Shown here: positions 1 to 9,183 of the stretch, piece after piece | Layout: each line of letters begins with the position of its first letter | Position numbering within the stretch: position 1 is the stretch's first letter | Assembly (NCBI RefSeq): GCF_008710705.1 | Contig: NZ_VYRZ01000001.1 | Location: forward strand, 186,001 to 250,000 | From: Microbacterium radiodurans | GTDB taxonomy: Bacteria; Actinomycetota; Actinomycetes; Actinomycetales; Microbacteriaceae | Length of the DNA: 64,000 bases | Reading direction: 5' to 3' | Notes under the pieces: generated by a model | Database searches by the model: none | What the model was told of the DNA's origin: nothing | What the model saw: only the letters and a program-made list of their open reading frames with translations | Translations under genes and position numbers: made by a program

Positions 1-2
1 AT

Positions 3-2543
3 TCTCCGCCCGTGTCCTGGGCCCTCGGAAGACTCCGATCGGCCGCAGCCGAGTCGCCTGGTCACGAAACGGGCGGGTCGATCCACCTGATCCTCGGGTC
101 ATCCGATGCCACGGCGGCGTCACCCCCACCCGATCGCGACGACCCGCGTCTCGAGTCCTACGCGCTGCGTACCGACGACATCGGCTCCGACCCACGCATC
201 CGGATAACAGCCGGAGGCGACCGCGGCTTCGTCTACGCCATCACGGAAATCGCCGAGCGCTTGCGAGCATCCGGACCGGACGCGTTGCGCGGATGGGGCG
301 AACAGGAGTCTCCGGCCGCCTCCCTCCGCGGCATCCAACGCAATTTCTCGAGCGTCCACGAGGACTCGCCCTGGTTCCACGACCGCGACTTCTGGGGCGC
401 CTACCTCGATCACCTCGCCACTCAGCGATTCAACCGCTTCCAGCTCGCGCTCGGCATGCAGTACAACTACGGAACCGGCTGGGAGAGCCGCACCGTGTCG
501 GACAACTACCTGGTCTTCGCCTACCCATTCCTCGTGAGCGCGCCCGGGTACGACGTCTCAGCCGACGGCGTCGCGGCGGAGGAACGAGATCGGAACCTCG
601 CGTCCCTGAGATTCATCGCATCCGAGACGCGTCGCAGAGGAATGAGCTTCCAACTCGGGCTGTGGAATCACGCCTACACGTTCGGTGCCGACTCACCGGA
701 GTGGTACCCGATCCGCGGACTGGACGCCGACAGTCACGCGGCCTACTGCGCGGCGGCCCTTGCCGAACTGTTGCGATCCGTGCCGGAGATCGACGGTCTG
801 ACTCTGCGCGTGCATCACGAGGGCGGCATCCCCGAGCGCGGCCGCGAGGCGTTCTGGGGCGGACTCTTCGAAGCGGCCTCCCGGGTGGGACGCCCGCTGG
901 AGATCGACATGCACGCGAAGGGAGTCGATCCCGCTCTGATCAGGGCGGCGATGCGGCCGAATCTCCGTCCTGTCATCTCCGCGAAGTATCTGGCCGAGCA
1001 CATGGGCCTTCCGTACCACCAGACCTCGATCCGCACTCGGGAGCAGTCGCCCGTGCGGTTCGCCGGGCAGGACGCCTCGGTCACGGGCGTCACCGACGGC
1101 CCTCGGCGCTTCACCCGCTACGGGTTCGCCGACTACCTCTCAGAAGACCGCGTGACCGACGTCGCCTTCCGCATGTGGCCGGGTACGCAGAAGCTCCTCC
1201 TCTGGGGAGACCCCGCGTTCGCAGCCGGCTACGCCCGATCTGCCACCATCGGCGGCGCGCAAGGGCTCGAGTACTGCGAGCCGCTCACGTTCAAGGGCCG
1301 GCGGGGCAGCGGCCGCCCCGGACGTCGGGATCCGTACGAGGATCGGACGCTTCGGCTCGGCCTCGCCGATTGGACCAAGTACCGCTACACCTACGTGCTG
1401 TGGGGACGGCTCCTCTACAACCCCGATACCGACCCCGAGGTCTGGCAGCGCGTGCTCCGCGCCGATCACGGCGAGGCCGCAGCGGACGTCGAGGCTGCGC
1501 TGGCAGCATTGAGCCGGGTGCTGCCGCTGGTCGCGCACGTGCACGGTGTCAGCGCAGCGAACAACTTCTACTCACCCGAGCTGTATGTCGATCTCCCGAT
1601 ATCGGACGCGATCCCATGCCGCCATTACGCGTGGGACACCGGGACGCCGCGAACATGGGAGGGGGTGAGCACCTTCGATCCCACCCTCTTCTCCAGCGTC
1701 GGCGAGTTCGTGGACGATGCACTCCACGGAACCCCGACCGCCCGATACACGCCGCTCGAGGTCGCGCGATGGTTGGAAGAGCTGTCCCGACGCGGCCGGC
1801 ACCACCTTCGCGAAGCCGAGCGATCCGCCGACCCGGAGAGTCCGCAGACCCGGCGGACGATCATCGACCTGGAGATCCTCGCCGACCTCGGAGAGTTCTT
1901 CGCGGGAAAGTTCCGCGCTGCGGTCGAGTACGCCGTGTACCGCCGGTCCGGTGACGGCCGCGCCCTGGCCGCCTGCGTCTCCACCCTGGCAACCGCGCAC
2001 TCCGCGTACGCGCGGGTCGCCGCGACCGCCGAGGGCGTGTACCGCTCGGATCTCGCCTTCGGAGTCGGCCGGTCGGACCGCGGCGCGTGGTCCGACCGAC
2101 TCGACGCGATGCGGGCCGACCTCGCCGCGCTCCGCGACGAACTGGCGCGGGCTGACGAGCCTCCCGGCGCGACCGCCCGACCCGCCTTCGTCGGACGGAG
2201 TGACCGCTGGATCGCGGCTGCCCATCTGGACGCACCCGAGACGTTCGTTCGTGGCGCCGGGATGCCTGTCACCCTCCGCACTGACGAGGAGTTCACCCGC
2301 GTGGTTCTGCATTTCCGTCACCTCGATCAGTCAGAGTCCTGGCGGAAAGCGATGATGGCGCGGAGCCCCGAGGGCTGGGTCGCGGAGATCCCAGGGGAGT
2401 ACACGATGTCGTCCTCGAGTCTCACCTTCTTCGCTGAGGTCTCCCGCGAAGGGTCGGATCCGGTGTTCGTCCCCGCGCTGGACGCGGCGCTCGCGAATCA
2501 GCCGTACCTCGTGAGATCCAGCGATCCATCACGCCGTCAGTGA
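3..2543 (+). CDS. large glycosidase-like protein, 5' end outside window
   Basis: The reading frame is open to the left edge, so the true start probably lies upstream; a GTG at 12 is the first start seen. At least 846 residues are present. The start looks like the alpha/beta domain that precedes the catalytic barrel in hexosaminidases and GH67 alpha-glucuronidases (GFVYAITEIAERL near residue 80). A barrel-like region follows with RFNRFQLALGMQYNY, LGLWNHAYTF and RVHHEGGIPE, whose Glu is a candidate catalytic acid, then an alpha-helical C-terminal part. No signal peptide can be judged. It ends 67 bases before a convergent importer operon and lies beside the glucuronide genes, so a role in releasing uronic acids is an inference. 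I cannot assign a CAZy family with certainty. Confidence 0.6.
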   Translation, partial: SPPVSWALGRLRSAAAESPGHETGGSIHLILGSSDATAASPPPDRDDPRLESYALRTDDIGSDPRIRITAGGDRGFVYAITEIAERLRASGPDALRGWGEQESPAASLRGIQRNFSSVHEDSPWFHDRDFWGAYLDHLATQRFNRFQLALGMQYNYGTGWESRTVSDNYLVFAYPFLVSAPGYDVSADGVAAEERDRNLASLRFIASETRRRGMSFQLGLWNHAYTFGADSPEWYPIRGLDADSHAAYCAAALAELLRSVPEIDGLTLRVHHEGGIPERGREAFWGGLFEAASRVGRPLEIDMHAKGVDPALIRAAMRPNLRPVISAKYLAEHMGLPYHQTSIRTREQSPVRFAGQDASVTGVTDGPRRFTRYGFADYLSEDRVTDVAFRMWPGTQKLLLWGDPAFAAGYARSATIGGAQGLEYCEPLTFKGRRGSGRPGRRDPYEDRTLRLGLADWTKYRYTYVLWGRLLYNPDTDPEVWQRVLRADHGEAAADVEAALAALSRVLPLVAHVHGVSAANNFYSPELYVDLPISDAIPCRHYAWDTGTPRTWEGVSTFDPTLFSSVGEFVDDALHGTPTARYTPLEVARWLEELSRRGRHHLREAERSADPESPQTRRTIIDLEILADLGEFFAGKFRAAVEYAVYRRSGDGRALAACVSTLATAHSAYARVAATAEGVYRSDLAFGVGRSDRGAWSDRLDAMRADLAALRDELARADEPPGATARPAFVGRSDRWIAAAHLDAPETFVRGAGMPVTLRTDEEFTRVVLHFRHLDQSESWRKAMMARSPEGWVAEIPGEYTMSSSSLTFFAEVSREGSDPVFVPALDAALANQPYLVRSSDPSRRQ

Positions 2544-2610
2544 CCATCGTGGAGAATCGGCCTCGGCCCCGCACGAGCGTCGTCATCGTGCAGGGCCTTC
2601 CGCGGTGCTC

Positions 2611-3477
2611 CTAGAGGGAGATCGTGGCCGAGCTCCTGGTGTCGAGCAGCCCGGCTTCTTGCAGGCGGCGGCGAGCCGCGCGGCGCTCGCGTTGCAGCGT
2701 CGGGTCCGCCACCGGAGACGCGAAGAGCAGTCGCCGGGTGTAGGGGTGCTCCGGCCGCGAGGTCACCGCGTCCGCGAGGCCTTCCTCGACGATATCGCCC
2801 TTGTAGATCACCGCCACTCGATCGCTGACGTGGCGCACGACGGCGAGGTCGTGCGAGATGAAGAGCAGCGCGACGCCGGTATTGCGTTGGATATCCTGCA
2901 GCAGTTCGAGCACGATCGCCTGCGTCGACAGGTCCAGAGCCGATACGGCTTCATCGCACACGATCAGTTCCGGCTCCGGTGCCAGCGCACGCGCGATCGC
3001 GACTCGCTGGCGCTGACCGCCGCTGAACTCGCGCGGCAGCCGGTCCGCGGCATCCTTCGGCAGGCCGACGCGGTCGAGGAGACCGACCACCTTCGCTCGG
3101 GCATCCCGCGGCGTTGCGCCCTGGACGATCAGGGGTTCGCTCAGGATGTCACCGACGGTGAGCGCCGGATTCAGCGAGGAGTACGGATCCTGGAAGATGA
3201 CCTGGATCTGGCGGGCGAGTTCCCGGCGGCGCTTCGGCGTCGCGTGGGTGATGTCCTCGTCGCGGAACCGGATGCTGCCCCCCGATGCCTTCACCAGGCC
3301 CAGGACGGCGCGTCCGATCGTCGTCTTCCCGGATCCGGATTCACCGACCAGCCCGAGCACCTCCCCAGCGTCGATCCGGAGATTCACGCCGTGCAGGACT
3401 TCGGTCGGTTTCGCGCGGAACCCACGCCCGGGAAACGATACTTTCAGTCCATCGACGGTCAGGAGTCCGTGGTTCAT
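2611..3477 (-). CDS. ABC transporter ATP-binding protein, oligopeptide/DppF type
   Basis: A 288-residue nucleotide-binding subunit that powers import across the membrane. Visible motifs are Walker A GLVGESGSGKTT, signature [14 protein letters not shown], Walker B LIVCDEAVSALD and the switch histidine in FISHDLAVV. The C-terminal PEHPYTRRLLFASP segment is typical of the oligopeptide/dipeptide class (OppF/DppF). Its ATG overlaps the stop of the upstream permease-ATPase fusion as ATGA, so it is translated as the last gene of a three-gene importer operon. Peptide-class importers also carry oligosaccharides in several bacteria. Given the uronate genes around it, a glucuronide or oligosaccharide cargo is as likely as a peptide, but the sequence does not decide this. 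Confidence 0.9.
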   Translation of the reverse strand: MNHGLLTVDGLKVSFPGRGFRAKPTEVLHGVNLRIDAGEVLGLVGESGSGKTTIGRAVLGLVKASGGSIRFRDEDITHATPKRRRELARQIQVIFQDPYSSLNPALTVGDILSEPLIVQGATPRDARAKVVGLLDRVGLPKDAADRLPREFSGGQRQRVAIARALAPEPELIVCDEAVSALDLSTQAIVLELLQDIQRNTGVALLFISHDLAVVRHVSDRVAVIYKGDIVEEGLADAVTSRPEHPYTRRLLFASPVADPTLQRERRAARRRLQEAGLLDTRSSATISL

Positions 3478-5276
3478 GCGCGCGTTCCGCTCGTCGTCGG
3501 CGTGAGGTCCTCAACATCGATCTCGACGAAGTCGTCATCGAGGATCGAGTCCAAGAGCTTGCGGGTGTAGGGATGTTCGGGATCACGGAAGACCGTGAAC
3601 ACGTCGCCCGACTCGACGATCTCGCCCTGACGCATCACCACGATCCGATCGCACATGTCGGCGACGACTCCGAAGTTGTGGGTGACGAGCAGAATCGCCA
3701 TGCCCATCTCCGCTTGGAGGTCCCGGAGGAGATCGAGGATCTCGGCCTGGATGGTGACGTCGAGCGCCGTGGTGGGCTCGTCCGCGATGAGCACCTTGGG
3801 CTTTCCTGCGACCGCCGCCGCGATCAGCACGCGCTGCGCCATTCCGCCGGAGATCTGATGGGGATAGGACGCGAAGGTCGCGCGGGGGTCCGCAATGCCG
3901 ACGCGCGCGAGAAGCTGCAGAGCATAGGCCCGGGCTTCGCGTTTGCTCCGGGACGTGGTCGCGCGAATACCTTCCACCAGCTGCGAGCCGATGGTGAACG
4001 TCGAATCCAAGCTCGACATGGGCTCCTGAGGCACATAGGCGATCGTTCCGCCGCGCAGCGAGCGCAGATCCTTCTCGCTGAGATCGAGGATCTCGCGGCC
4101 CTCGAGAAGGATCGACCCTGCTGTGATCCGTGCGGCCGGCGGGAGCAGGCCGAGGGCTGCGAAGGCCGTCTGCGTCTTGCCCGAGCCCGACTCGCCGACC
4201 AGGCCGAGGGTCTCGCCTACGCGCAGCTCGAGCGAGACCCCCTTCAGAATCTCTCGCATCTCGCCATCGGGTTTCGGGTACCCGAGTCGGAGGTCACGAA
4301 TGGCGAGGACGACGTCCGACTGCCCCGCGGCGATGTTGGCGGGATCGCCGGTCGCGGCGCGGCGCTGTCTCGTCGCCTTCGTCCCCAGCTTGGCGGCCTG
4401 GGGCCGTTCTCCTTCGAGAGCGTCGCGGAGGGAATTGCCCAAGAGCACCAGGCTCGCGCTCATCAACCCCCACAGCGCCGCCGGCCAGATGAACTGCAGC
4501 GGATGAACGTAGAGGTTCTGGAACCCCGACGAGAGCATCGCCCCGAAACTGGGCTCCTCGGCTGACCCGAGGCCCAGGAAGGCGAGGCCCGACTGCACAC
4601 CGATCGAGGTGCCGATCAGGAAGGCGGTCGCGATGATCACCGGTCCTCGCACGACGGGCATGACGTGTCGCAGGAGAATCCGGATCGTGCTCACCCCGGA
4701 GACGCGGGCCGCATCGACGAAGAGCTCCCCCTTCACACCGACGGTCACATTCCGGACGATGCGGTAGATGCCCGGGGAGAGGAGGATTCCGAAGATCAGC
4801 ATCGTCGCGCGGAAGTCGCCTCCCGTCAGGGGCATGAGCGCGATGAGGATCAGCAAGCCGGGGAACGCCATGATCAAGCTGAAGAGCCATTCAATGCCGG
4901 CCCGCAGCCGCGTGCCGAAGTACCCGCCGATGAGCCCTGCGGTCATGCCGATCACGATCGCCACTCCTGCGCCGATCAGGCCGGAAATCGCGGCGGTGTT
5001 GATCGAGTAGATCAGCCGCGCGAAGATATCGCGACCGCTCTGATCGCCGCCGAGCAGGTATCCCTCCGTGCCCACCGGGGCGTTGACCGCGCTCAACGAC
5101 GAGTCGTTGGGGCCGTGCTGGGTGATCAGCGGCGCCAGGACGCCCGCGGCGAACGCCAGCACCAGGAACCCACCCGTCAGCACTGCCTGCGAATCGCGGA
5201 GCAGGCGGCGCCAGGGACCGCGTCGCGGGCTCTTCGACGTGGATTCGGCTTCGATGAGGATGGTGTCGGTACTCAA
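3474..5276 (-). CDS. ABC transporter permease-ATPase fusion (DppC-DppD type)
   Basis: A 600-residue fusion of two subunits that are usually separate. The N-terminal half is a DppC-type permease with several membrane spans and the cytoplasmic EAA loop around DAARVSGVSTIRILLRHVMP. A linker near residue 290 leads to an ATPase with Walker A GLVGESGSGKTQTA, signature ISGGMAQRVLIAAAV and Walker B VLIADEPTTALD. The start chosen is a TTG whose TG is shared with the TGA stop of the upstream permease (TTGA), consistent with translational coupling. Frame upstream of that point only reads the permease gene out of frame. Permease-ATPase fusions of this class are known in actinobacteria. It would pair with the DppB-like permease, the second ATPase and the receptor at 7557-9113. 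Confidence 0.85.
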   Translation of the reverse strand: MSTDTILIEAESTSKSPRRGPWRRLLRDSQAVLTGGFLVLAFAAGVLAPLITQHGPNDSSLSAVNAPVGTEGYLLGGDQSGRDIFARLIYSINTAAISGLIGAGVAIVIGMTAGLIGGYFGTRLRAGIEWLFSLIMAFPGLLILIALMPLTGGDFRATMLIFGILLSPGIYRIVRNVTVGVKGELFVDAARVSGVSTIRILLRHVMPVVRGPVIIATAFLIGTSIGVQSGLAFLGLGSAEEPSFGAMLSSGFQNLYVHPLQFIWPAALWGLMSASLVLLGNSLRDALEGERPQAAKLGTKATRQRRAATGDPANIAAGQSDVVLAIRDLRLGYPKPDGEMREILKGVSLELRVGETLGLVGESGSGKTQTAFAALGLLPPAARITAGSILLEGREILDLSEKDLRSLRGGTIAYVPQEPMSSLDSTFTIGSQLVEGIRATTSRSKREARAYALQLLARVGIADPRATFASYPHQISGGMAQRVLIAAAVAGKPKVLIADEPTTALDVTIQAEILDLLRDLQAEMGMAILLVTHNFGVVADMCDRIVVMRQGEIVESGDVFTVFRDPEHPYTRKLLDSILDDDFVEIDVEDLTPTTSGTRA

Positions 5277-6214
5277 TGGACTCTCGCCTTCGGGTTGAGC
5301 CAGCCATTGACCAGATCGGTCACGAGGTTGACGAATACGACCAGGGAGACACCGAAGACGATGATCCCCAGGATGACGGGAAGGTCGCCCTGCAGCGAGG
5401 AGTTGAACGCGAAGGACCCGAAGCCCGGCAGCGCGAAGACGTTCTCGATGATGATCGCGCCGCCGAACATCCCGATCACCTCGAGCGACAGGACGACGAG
5501 GGCCGGCGAGGCCGCGTTCCTCAAGGCATGCTTGTAGACGATGACGCGGGTGGGGATGCCGCGCGACCGCAGGACGCGTACGTAATCCTTCTGCAGCTCG
5601 CCGATCATCGTGCCGCGGACCTGCGCGGACATGTTGGCCACGCCGTTGATGACCAGCACGATCACCGGGATCGTGATCGCCGCCGCCCATGCCGACGGAC
5701 TCTCCGAGAAAGGCGTGAAGCCCGTCGCCGGGAACCAGCGGAGGTTGATGGCGAAGACGACGACGAGCGCGATCGCGATGAGCAGGTTCGGCAGCAGGTG
5801 ACCGATGAGCGAGACGCCCTGCGCCGCGCGATCGACGGCACCCGCGCGCGACGCCGCCAGCACACCGAGGATGACGCTGAGGATCGTGCTGATCGCCAGA
5901 GCCACCAGCACGATCGAGAACGTCACTCCGAGACGTTGGATCACGGCGGGTGCCACCGGCTCGCTCGTGAAGTAGGAGATTCCGAAGTCGCCGCGGAACA
6001 CCCCGAAGATCCAGTCGGCGTACTGAAGGATGAGCGGCCGGTTCAGCCCCAGCTCGGTCTTCTTCGCCTCGATCGCCTCCGGCGAGGCCGCTGCCCCGAG
6101 CAGGTTCGCCGCGATCCCGTCGAACGAGAAGCTCAGCAGCCAGTAGGTGATGAACGTCACGAGGATGGCGAGAACGACGCCGCTCGCGATGCGCCGGAGC
6201 GAATAGCCGATCAC
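5273..6214 (-). CDS. ABC transporter permease, DppB type
   Basis: A 313-residue inner-membrane permease. It starts with VIGYSLRRIASGVVLAILVTFITYWLL, the usual first membrane span of DppB/OppB, then has the long periplasmic loop (LGLNRPLILQYADWIFGVFRGDFGISY) and the EAA-like loop KDYVRVLRSRGIPTRVIVYKHALRNA. The GTG start at 6214 is preceded by GGGGGAG and overlaps the stop of a 34-codon leader frame. A longer start at 6334 lacks a ribosome binding site and would add unconserved residues. First structural gene of the importer operon. A LacI-type operator lies about 180 bases upstream, shared with the divergent dehydrogenase, so expression probably follows the uronate regulon. Confidence 0.85.
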   Translation of the reverse strand: MIGYSLRRIASGVVLAILVTFITYWLLSFSFDGIAANLLGAAASPEAIEAKKTELGLNRPLILQYADWIFGVFRGDFGISYFTSEPVAPAVIQRLGVTFSIVLVALAISTILSVILGVLAASRAGAVDRAAQGVSLIGHLLPNLLIAIALVVVFAINLRWFPATGFTPFSESPSAWAAAITIPVIVLVINGVANMSAQVRGTMIGELQKDYVRVLRSRGIPTRVIVYKHALRNAASPALVVLSLEVIGMFGGAIIIENVFALPGFGSFAFNSSLQGDLPVILGIIVFGVSLVVFVNLVTDLVNGWLNPKARVH

Positions 6215-6315
6215 GACCGCTCCCCCGCCCGCACGGCCACGTCGTGGGGCCAGCGCGATCCCGGGTGCCCGGAGCGATGCCCAGGTCGGATCCGCCGAGC
6301 GGGACAGTTCAGCAT
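6211..6315 (-). CDS. possible 34-codon leader peptide before the importer permease
   Basis: A short frame begins with ATG at 6315, seven bases after a perfect AAGGAG (6323-6328), and ends with a TGA that overlaps the GTG start of the permease as GTGA. The peptide begins MLNCPARRIR and is rich in Arg, Gly, His and Pro, with no hydrophobic segment and no resemblance to a known family. Its ribosome binding site is stronger than any alternative for the permease, so a role in translational coupling is plausible. High GC makes chance frames common, so this remains a candidate. Confidence 0.4.
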   Translation of the reverse strand: MLNCPARRIRPGHRSGHPGSRWPHDVAVRAGERS

Positions 6316-6390
6316 GGAGCGACTCCTTCGTCATCGGGTCGGTGCCAGCGTCTGCCACCGCACACCTAGTGAACCACGCGCCCGATCTAG

Positions 6391-6407
6391 TTGCAACCGG
6401 TTGCCAA
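6391..6407. promoter_or_regulatory. LacI-family operator O1
   Basis: TTGCAACCGGTTGCCAA, with a perfect 12-bp palindromic centre (6393-6404). It lies between the divergent importer operon and the 2-hydroxyacid dehydrogenase gene. The same motif recurs at 9218, 16377 and 23121, and more weakly at 9184. The best candidate regulator is the LacI protein at 23239-24309. Confidence 0.75.
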
Positions 6408-6485
6408 ACAGAGGGACCGACTCCATACTCGTGTCGTGGGGAGAACTGACCATCGTGGTCCCCGGCCCCGCAGAGAGGCCAGCCG

Positions 6486-7478
6486 ATGGCAGACAGAGAC
6501 ATCCGGAGCGTGCTCATCACGCTTCCCTTCCCCGCTGATGAGCTCGCTCAACTCGAGGCGGCCTTCGCCCCAGCCGACGTGATCGTGACGCGGCCGAACG
6601 ATGCTGCGGCGATCGAACGGGCGCTCCAGCACGTGGACGTGGCTGTTCACGTCTGGGAGCTGGATGACAGATTCCTCAGAGCGCCTCTCCTGCGATGGGT
6701 CCACTGCGACCGCGCAGGGCTGGCCCGTTCGGCGCGACCCGAGGTGTTCGAGAAGGGGCTGATCGTCACGGGGTCGGCCGGGCGCTCGGCGCCGGCTCTG
6801 GCGCAGCATGCCTTCTTCTTCGCCCTGGGTCTGGCATTCGACGCACGGGCGCTGGCGGAGAAGCAGTCCCGCCACGAATGGGGCGGCATTCCGGGCTACC
6901 ACGACCGGCTCGCCCTTCACGGTCAGACGCTCGGAGTGGTGGGGCTCGGCAGCACGGGGCGGGAGATCGCACGGCTCGCTCGAGCATTCGGCATGCGCAC
7001 CATCGGCTACACCCGCAGTGCGAACGTGCCGGAGGGCCTGGTGGACCAGCTGCTCGTGGCGCAATCGGGGGACGACATCATGGATCTCATCCCACGATCC
7101 GACGTCATCATGATCGCCGCGCCCCTCACCGACGAGACGTTTCACCTCTTCGATGCGCACCGGATCGGCGCGATGAAGCCGTCGGCCACCCTCATCAACG
7201 TCGCCCGCGGCCAGATCGTCGATCACGACGCGCTCTTTCGTGCACTCACGACGCATCAGATCGCGGGTGCCGGGCTGGATGTCACCCATCCCGAACCGCT
7301 GCCGCCGGAGTCTCCCCTCTGGGACCTTCCGAACGTCATCATCACGCCCCACGTGTCTCCGAAGCTCGCCGACCGGACGCAGCGCTCCGTGGACATCATC
7401 GTGGAGAATGTCCGCCGCTATCGAGCCGGCCGACCGATGCTGAATCAGCTGCGTCCGGAGGATCGGTTCTCGCGCTGA
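6486..7478 (+). CDS. D-isomer specific 2-hydroxyacid dehydrogenase
   Basis: A 330-residue NAD(P)-dependent oxidoreductase that interconverts 2-keto acids and D-2-hydroxy acids. The Rossmann motif GLGSTG is near residue 153. The catalytic set is visible: Arg241 in NVARGQ, Glu270 in THPEPLP and His289 in ITPHVS. The ATG follows GAGAGG at a seven-base spacing. It is transcribed away from the importer and shares operator O1 with it, so it belongs to the uronate regulon. Family members include glyoxylate/hydroxypyruvate reductases; a link to the malate synthase G of this island through glyoxylate is possible but inferred. Confidence 0.85.
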   Translation: MADRDIRSVLITLPFPADELAQLEAAFAPADVIVTRPNDAAAIERALQHVDVAVHVWELDDRFLRAPLLRWVHCDRAGLARSARPEVFEKGLIVTGSAGRSAPALAQHAFFFALGLAFDARALAEKQSRHEWGGIPGYHDRLALHGQTLGVVGLGSTGREIARLARAFGMRTIGYTRSANVPEGLVDQLLVAQSGDDIMDLIPRSDVIMIAAPLTDETFHLFDAHRIGAMKPSATLINVARGQIVDHDALFRALTTHQIAGAGLDVTHPEPLPPESPLWDLPNVIITPHVSPKLADRTQRSVDIIVENVRRYRAGRPMLNQLRPEDRFSR

Positions 7479-7494
7479 GTTCGCACACCTCGAC

Positions 7495-7540
7495 GACAGA
7501 CGCGCGGCCCGCTTCGTGAGAAGCGGGCCGCGCGTCTGTC
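7495..7540. terminator. bidirectional terminator hairpin
   Basis: A perfect 21-bp inverted repeat (7495-7515 with 7520-7540) closes a GTGA loop between the convergent dehydrogenase and receptor genes. The stem is very GC-rich and has no clear U-tract, as is common in actinobacteria. Confidence 0.8.
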
Positions 7541-7556
7541 AGCACGTCTGCGGCGG

Positions 7557-9113
7557 TCAGCCCGCGACGCCGTAGAGTCGCACGGTCGAGAAGGGAGTGG
7601 TCCCGTCGCCGAGCCGCTCGATGCCGTCCTTGATGCCGAGGGTGGTTCCCAGGTAGAACAGCGGAGCGAAGAGGGCGTTCTCGGTCACCCAGCGGTTGAT
7701 GTCCTGGTAGATCACAGCTCGCTTGTCGTCGTCCAGCTCGCTGTTGGCGGCGGCGATCAGCTCGTCGAGCTCGGGATCGTTCCACGTGAACGGGTTCTGC
7801 GCGGCGCTCTGCAGCTGACGAACCGTCTCGCGCTCCGGCGGCACGGCAGCCGACGTCGCGAAGAACGCCGGATACTGCCCCGTCGCTACGGCGGCGTTCG
7901 CGCTCCCGGCCGGCACCGCATCCCAGACGACGGTGATCCCGACATCGGCCAGCGCCTGACTGATGGTGGGCTCGAAGTTCAACGACACCGGCGAACTCGG
8001 CATCGTCAGTGTGAAGCCGTCCGCATAGCCCGCCTCGTCGAGAAGCTCCCGCGCCTTGTCGACGTCGTAGTCGTAGTAGCCCTCGAGCTCTTCGAGGTAC
8101 GCGCTCCCCTTGGCATTGAAGAGCTGATCGGTCGCCTGCCCGGCCCCGAACAGCAGCTGCTCGACCATCTGCTCGCGAGGCAGGGCGTAGTTGATCGCCT
8201 GACGCACGCGAACATCGGCGAGAGCCGGCTCCTTGACGCCGCCGCGATCGGCGAGGTTGATGAAGGCTCCGGAGATCGCGGGCACGAACTGCGTGTAGAT
8301 CCCGTTGCCCTCGACACTGCTCACCTGATTGGCCGGGACGCTGGCGACGTCGACCTGTCCGGACCGCAGCGCGTTCACCTGAGCCGTCTGATCCTGCAGC
8401 ACCTTCACCGTGAACGTCTGGAACGGATACTGGTCGACGTTCCAGTAGTCCGCACGCCGCTCGAGAACGTAGCTCGAGCCGTTGACGCTCCGCTCGGTGT
8501 TCAGCGTGTACGGGCCCGAGCCGATGGGATTCGTCGTAGTGCGCTCGTCGTCGACGGTTGCGGGATGGGCGATCGCGCCCCCGTCCTGCGTCATGTTGAA
8601 GAGGAACGCGGGGTCGTGGGTGGAGAAGGTCAGCACCACGGTCTGCGCGTCGGGAGCCTCGACGGCGGTGACGTACTGCATCTTCTCCTGCTGCTGACCC
8701 GTGCGCTCCTTGTTGCGGTCGAGGGTCGCCTTCACTGCCCCGGCATCCACGGGGTCGCCGTTGCTGAAGGTCATGTCCTCGCGGATCGTGAAGGTGAGGG
8801 TCAGACCGTCCTCGCTCCATTCCCACGCGGATGCCGCGTTCGGCTGGATGACGCCCTCGTTGTCGCGGTAGAGGAGGGTGTCGTAGATCGACGACCAGAC
8901 GAAGGCCTGCTGCCCCGCATCGAGATCGACGGGGTCCAGGGAACGCGGTGGGCTCTGCACCGCAAGACTGAGCGTGGCCGTGCTGTCGGCCCCGTCGCCG
9001 GACTGCGTGGTCGGCTCCGCGCCGGCGGCGCATCCCGCGAGCCCGATCGCGACCGTGACCGCTGCGGCGGCCGCGATGGCCCTGCGCGTACGTTTCATGA
9101 ATGGCGTGTGCAC
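7557..9113 (-). CDS. ABC transporter substrate-binding lipoprotein, family 5
   Basis: A 518-residue extracellular receptor of the DppA/OppA class. The GTG start at 9113 has AAGGAG seven bases upstream and is preferred over an internal ATG five codons later. Basic residues KRTRR lead a hydrophobic stretch and the lipobox IGLAGC, with Cys28 as the lipidated residue. Family-5 features include the SLDPVDLDAGQQAFVWSSIYDTLLYRD start and VRVRQAINYALPREQMV in the second lobe. It is separated from its presumed permeases by a dehydrogenase gene on the other strand, but two LacI-type sites lie just upstream. The cargo is unknown; glucuronides or oligosaccharides fit the setting. Confidence 0.87.
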   Translation of the reverse strand: MHTPFMKRTRRAIAAAAAVTVAIGLAGCAAGAEPTTQSGDGADSTATLSLAVQSPPRSLDPVDLDAGQQAFVWSSIYDTLLYRDNEGVIQPNAASAWEWSEDGLTLTFTIREDMTFSNGDPVDAGAVKATLDRNKERTGQQQEKMQYVTAVEAPDAQTVVLTFSTHDPAFLFNMTQDGGAIAHPATVDDERTTTNPIGSGPYTLNTERSVNGSSYVLERRADYWNVDQYPFQTFTVKVLQDQTAQVNALRSGQVDVASVPANQVSSVEGNGIYTQFVPAISGAFINLADRGGVKEPALADVRVRQAINYALPREQMVEQLLFGAGQATDQLFNAKGSAYLEELEGYYDYDVDKARELLDEAGYADGFTLTMPSSPVSLNFEPTISQALADVGITVVWDAVPAGSANAAVATGQYPAFFATSAAVPPERETVRQLQSAAQNPFTWNDPELDELIAAANSELDDDKRAVIYQDINRWVTENALFAPLFYLGTTLGIKDGIERLGDGTTPFSTVRLYGVAG

Positions 9114-9183
9114 AACCGAACTCCTTCGTTGGTGGCTCCGGCGCCGGGTGCCGGATGACTGGTGCACGATCACCATACGCGTG

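Noticed and set aside
2571..2591. Terminator between the glycosidase-like gene and the importer operon
   Set aside because: GCACGA/TCGTGC gives only a six-bp stem with a nine-base loop; support is too weak.
5277..5690. N-terminal extension of the permease-ATPase fusion by 138 residues
   Set aside because: The extra region is Arg/Gly-rich and only reads the upstream permease gene in another frame; the coupled TTG start explains the boundary.
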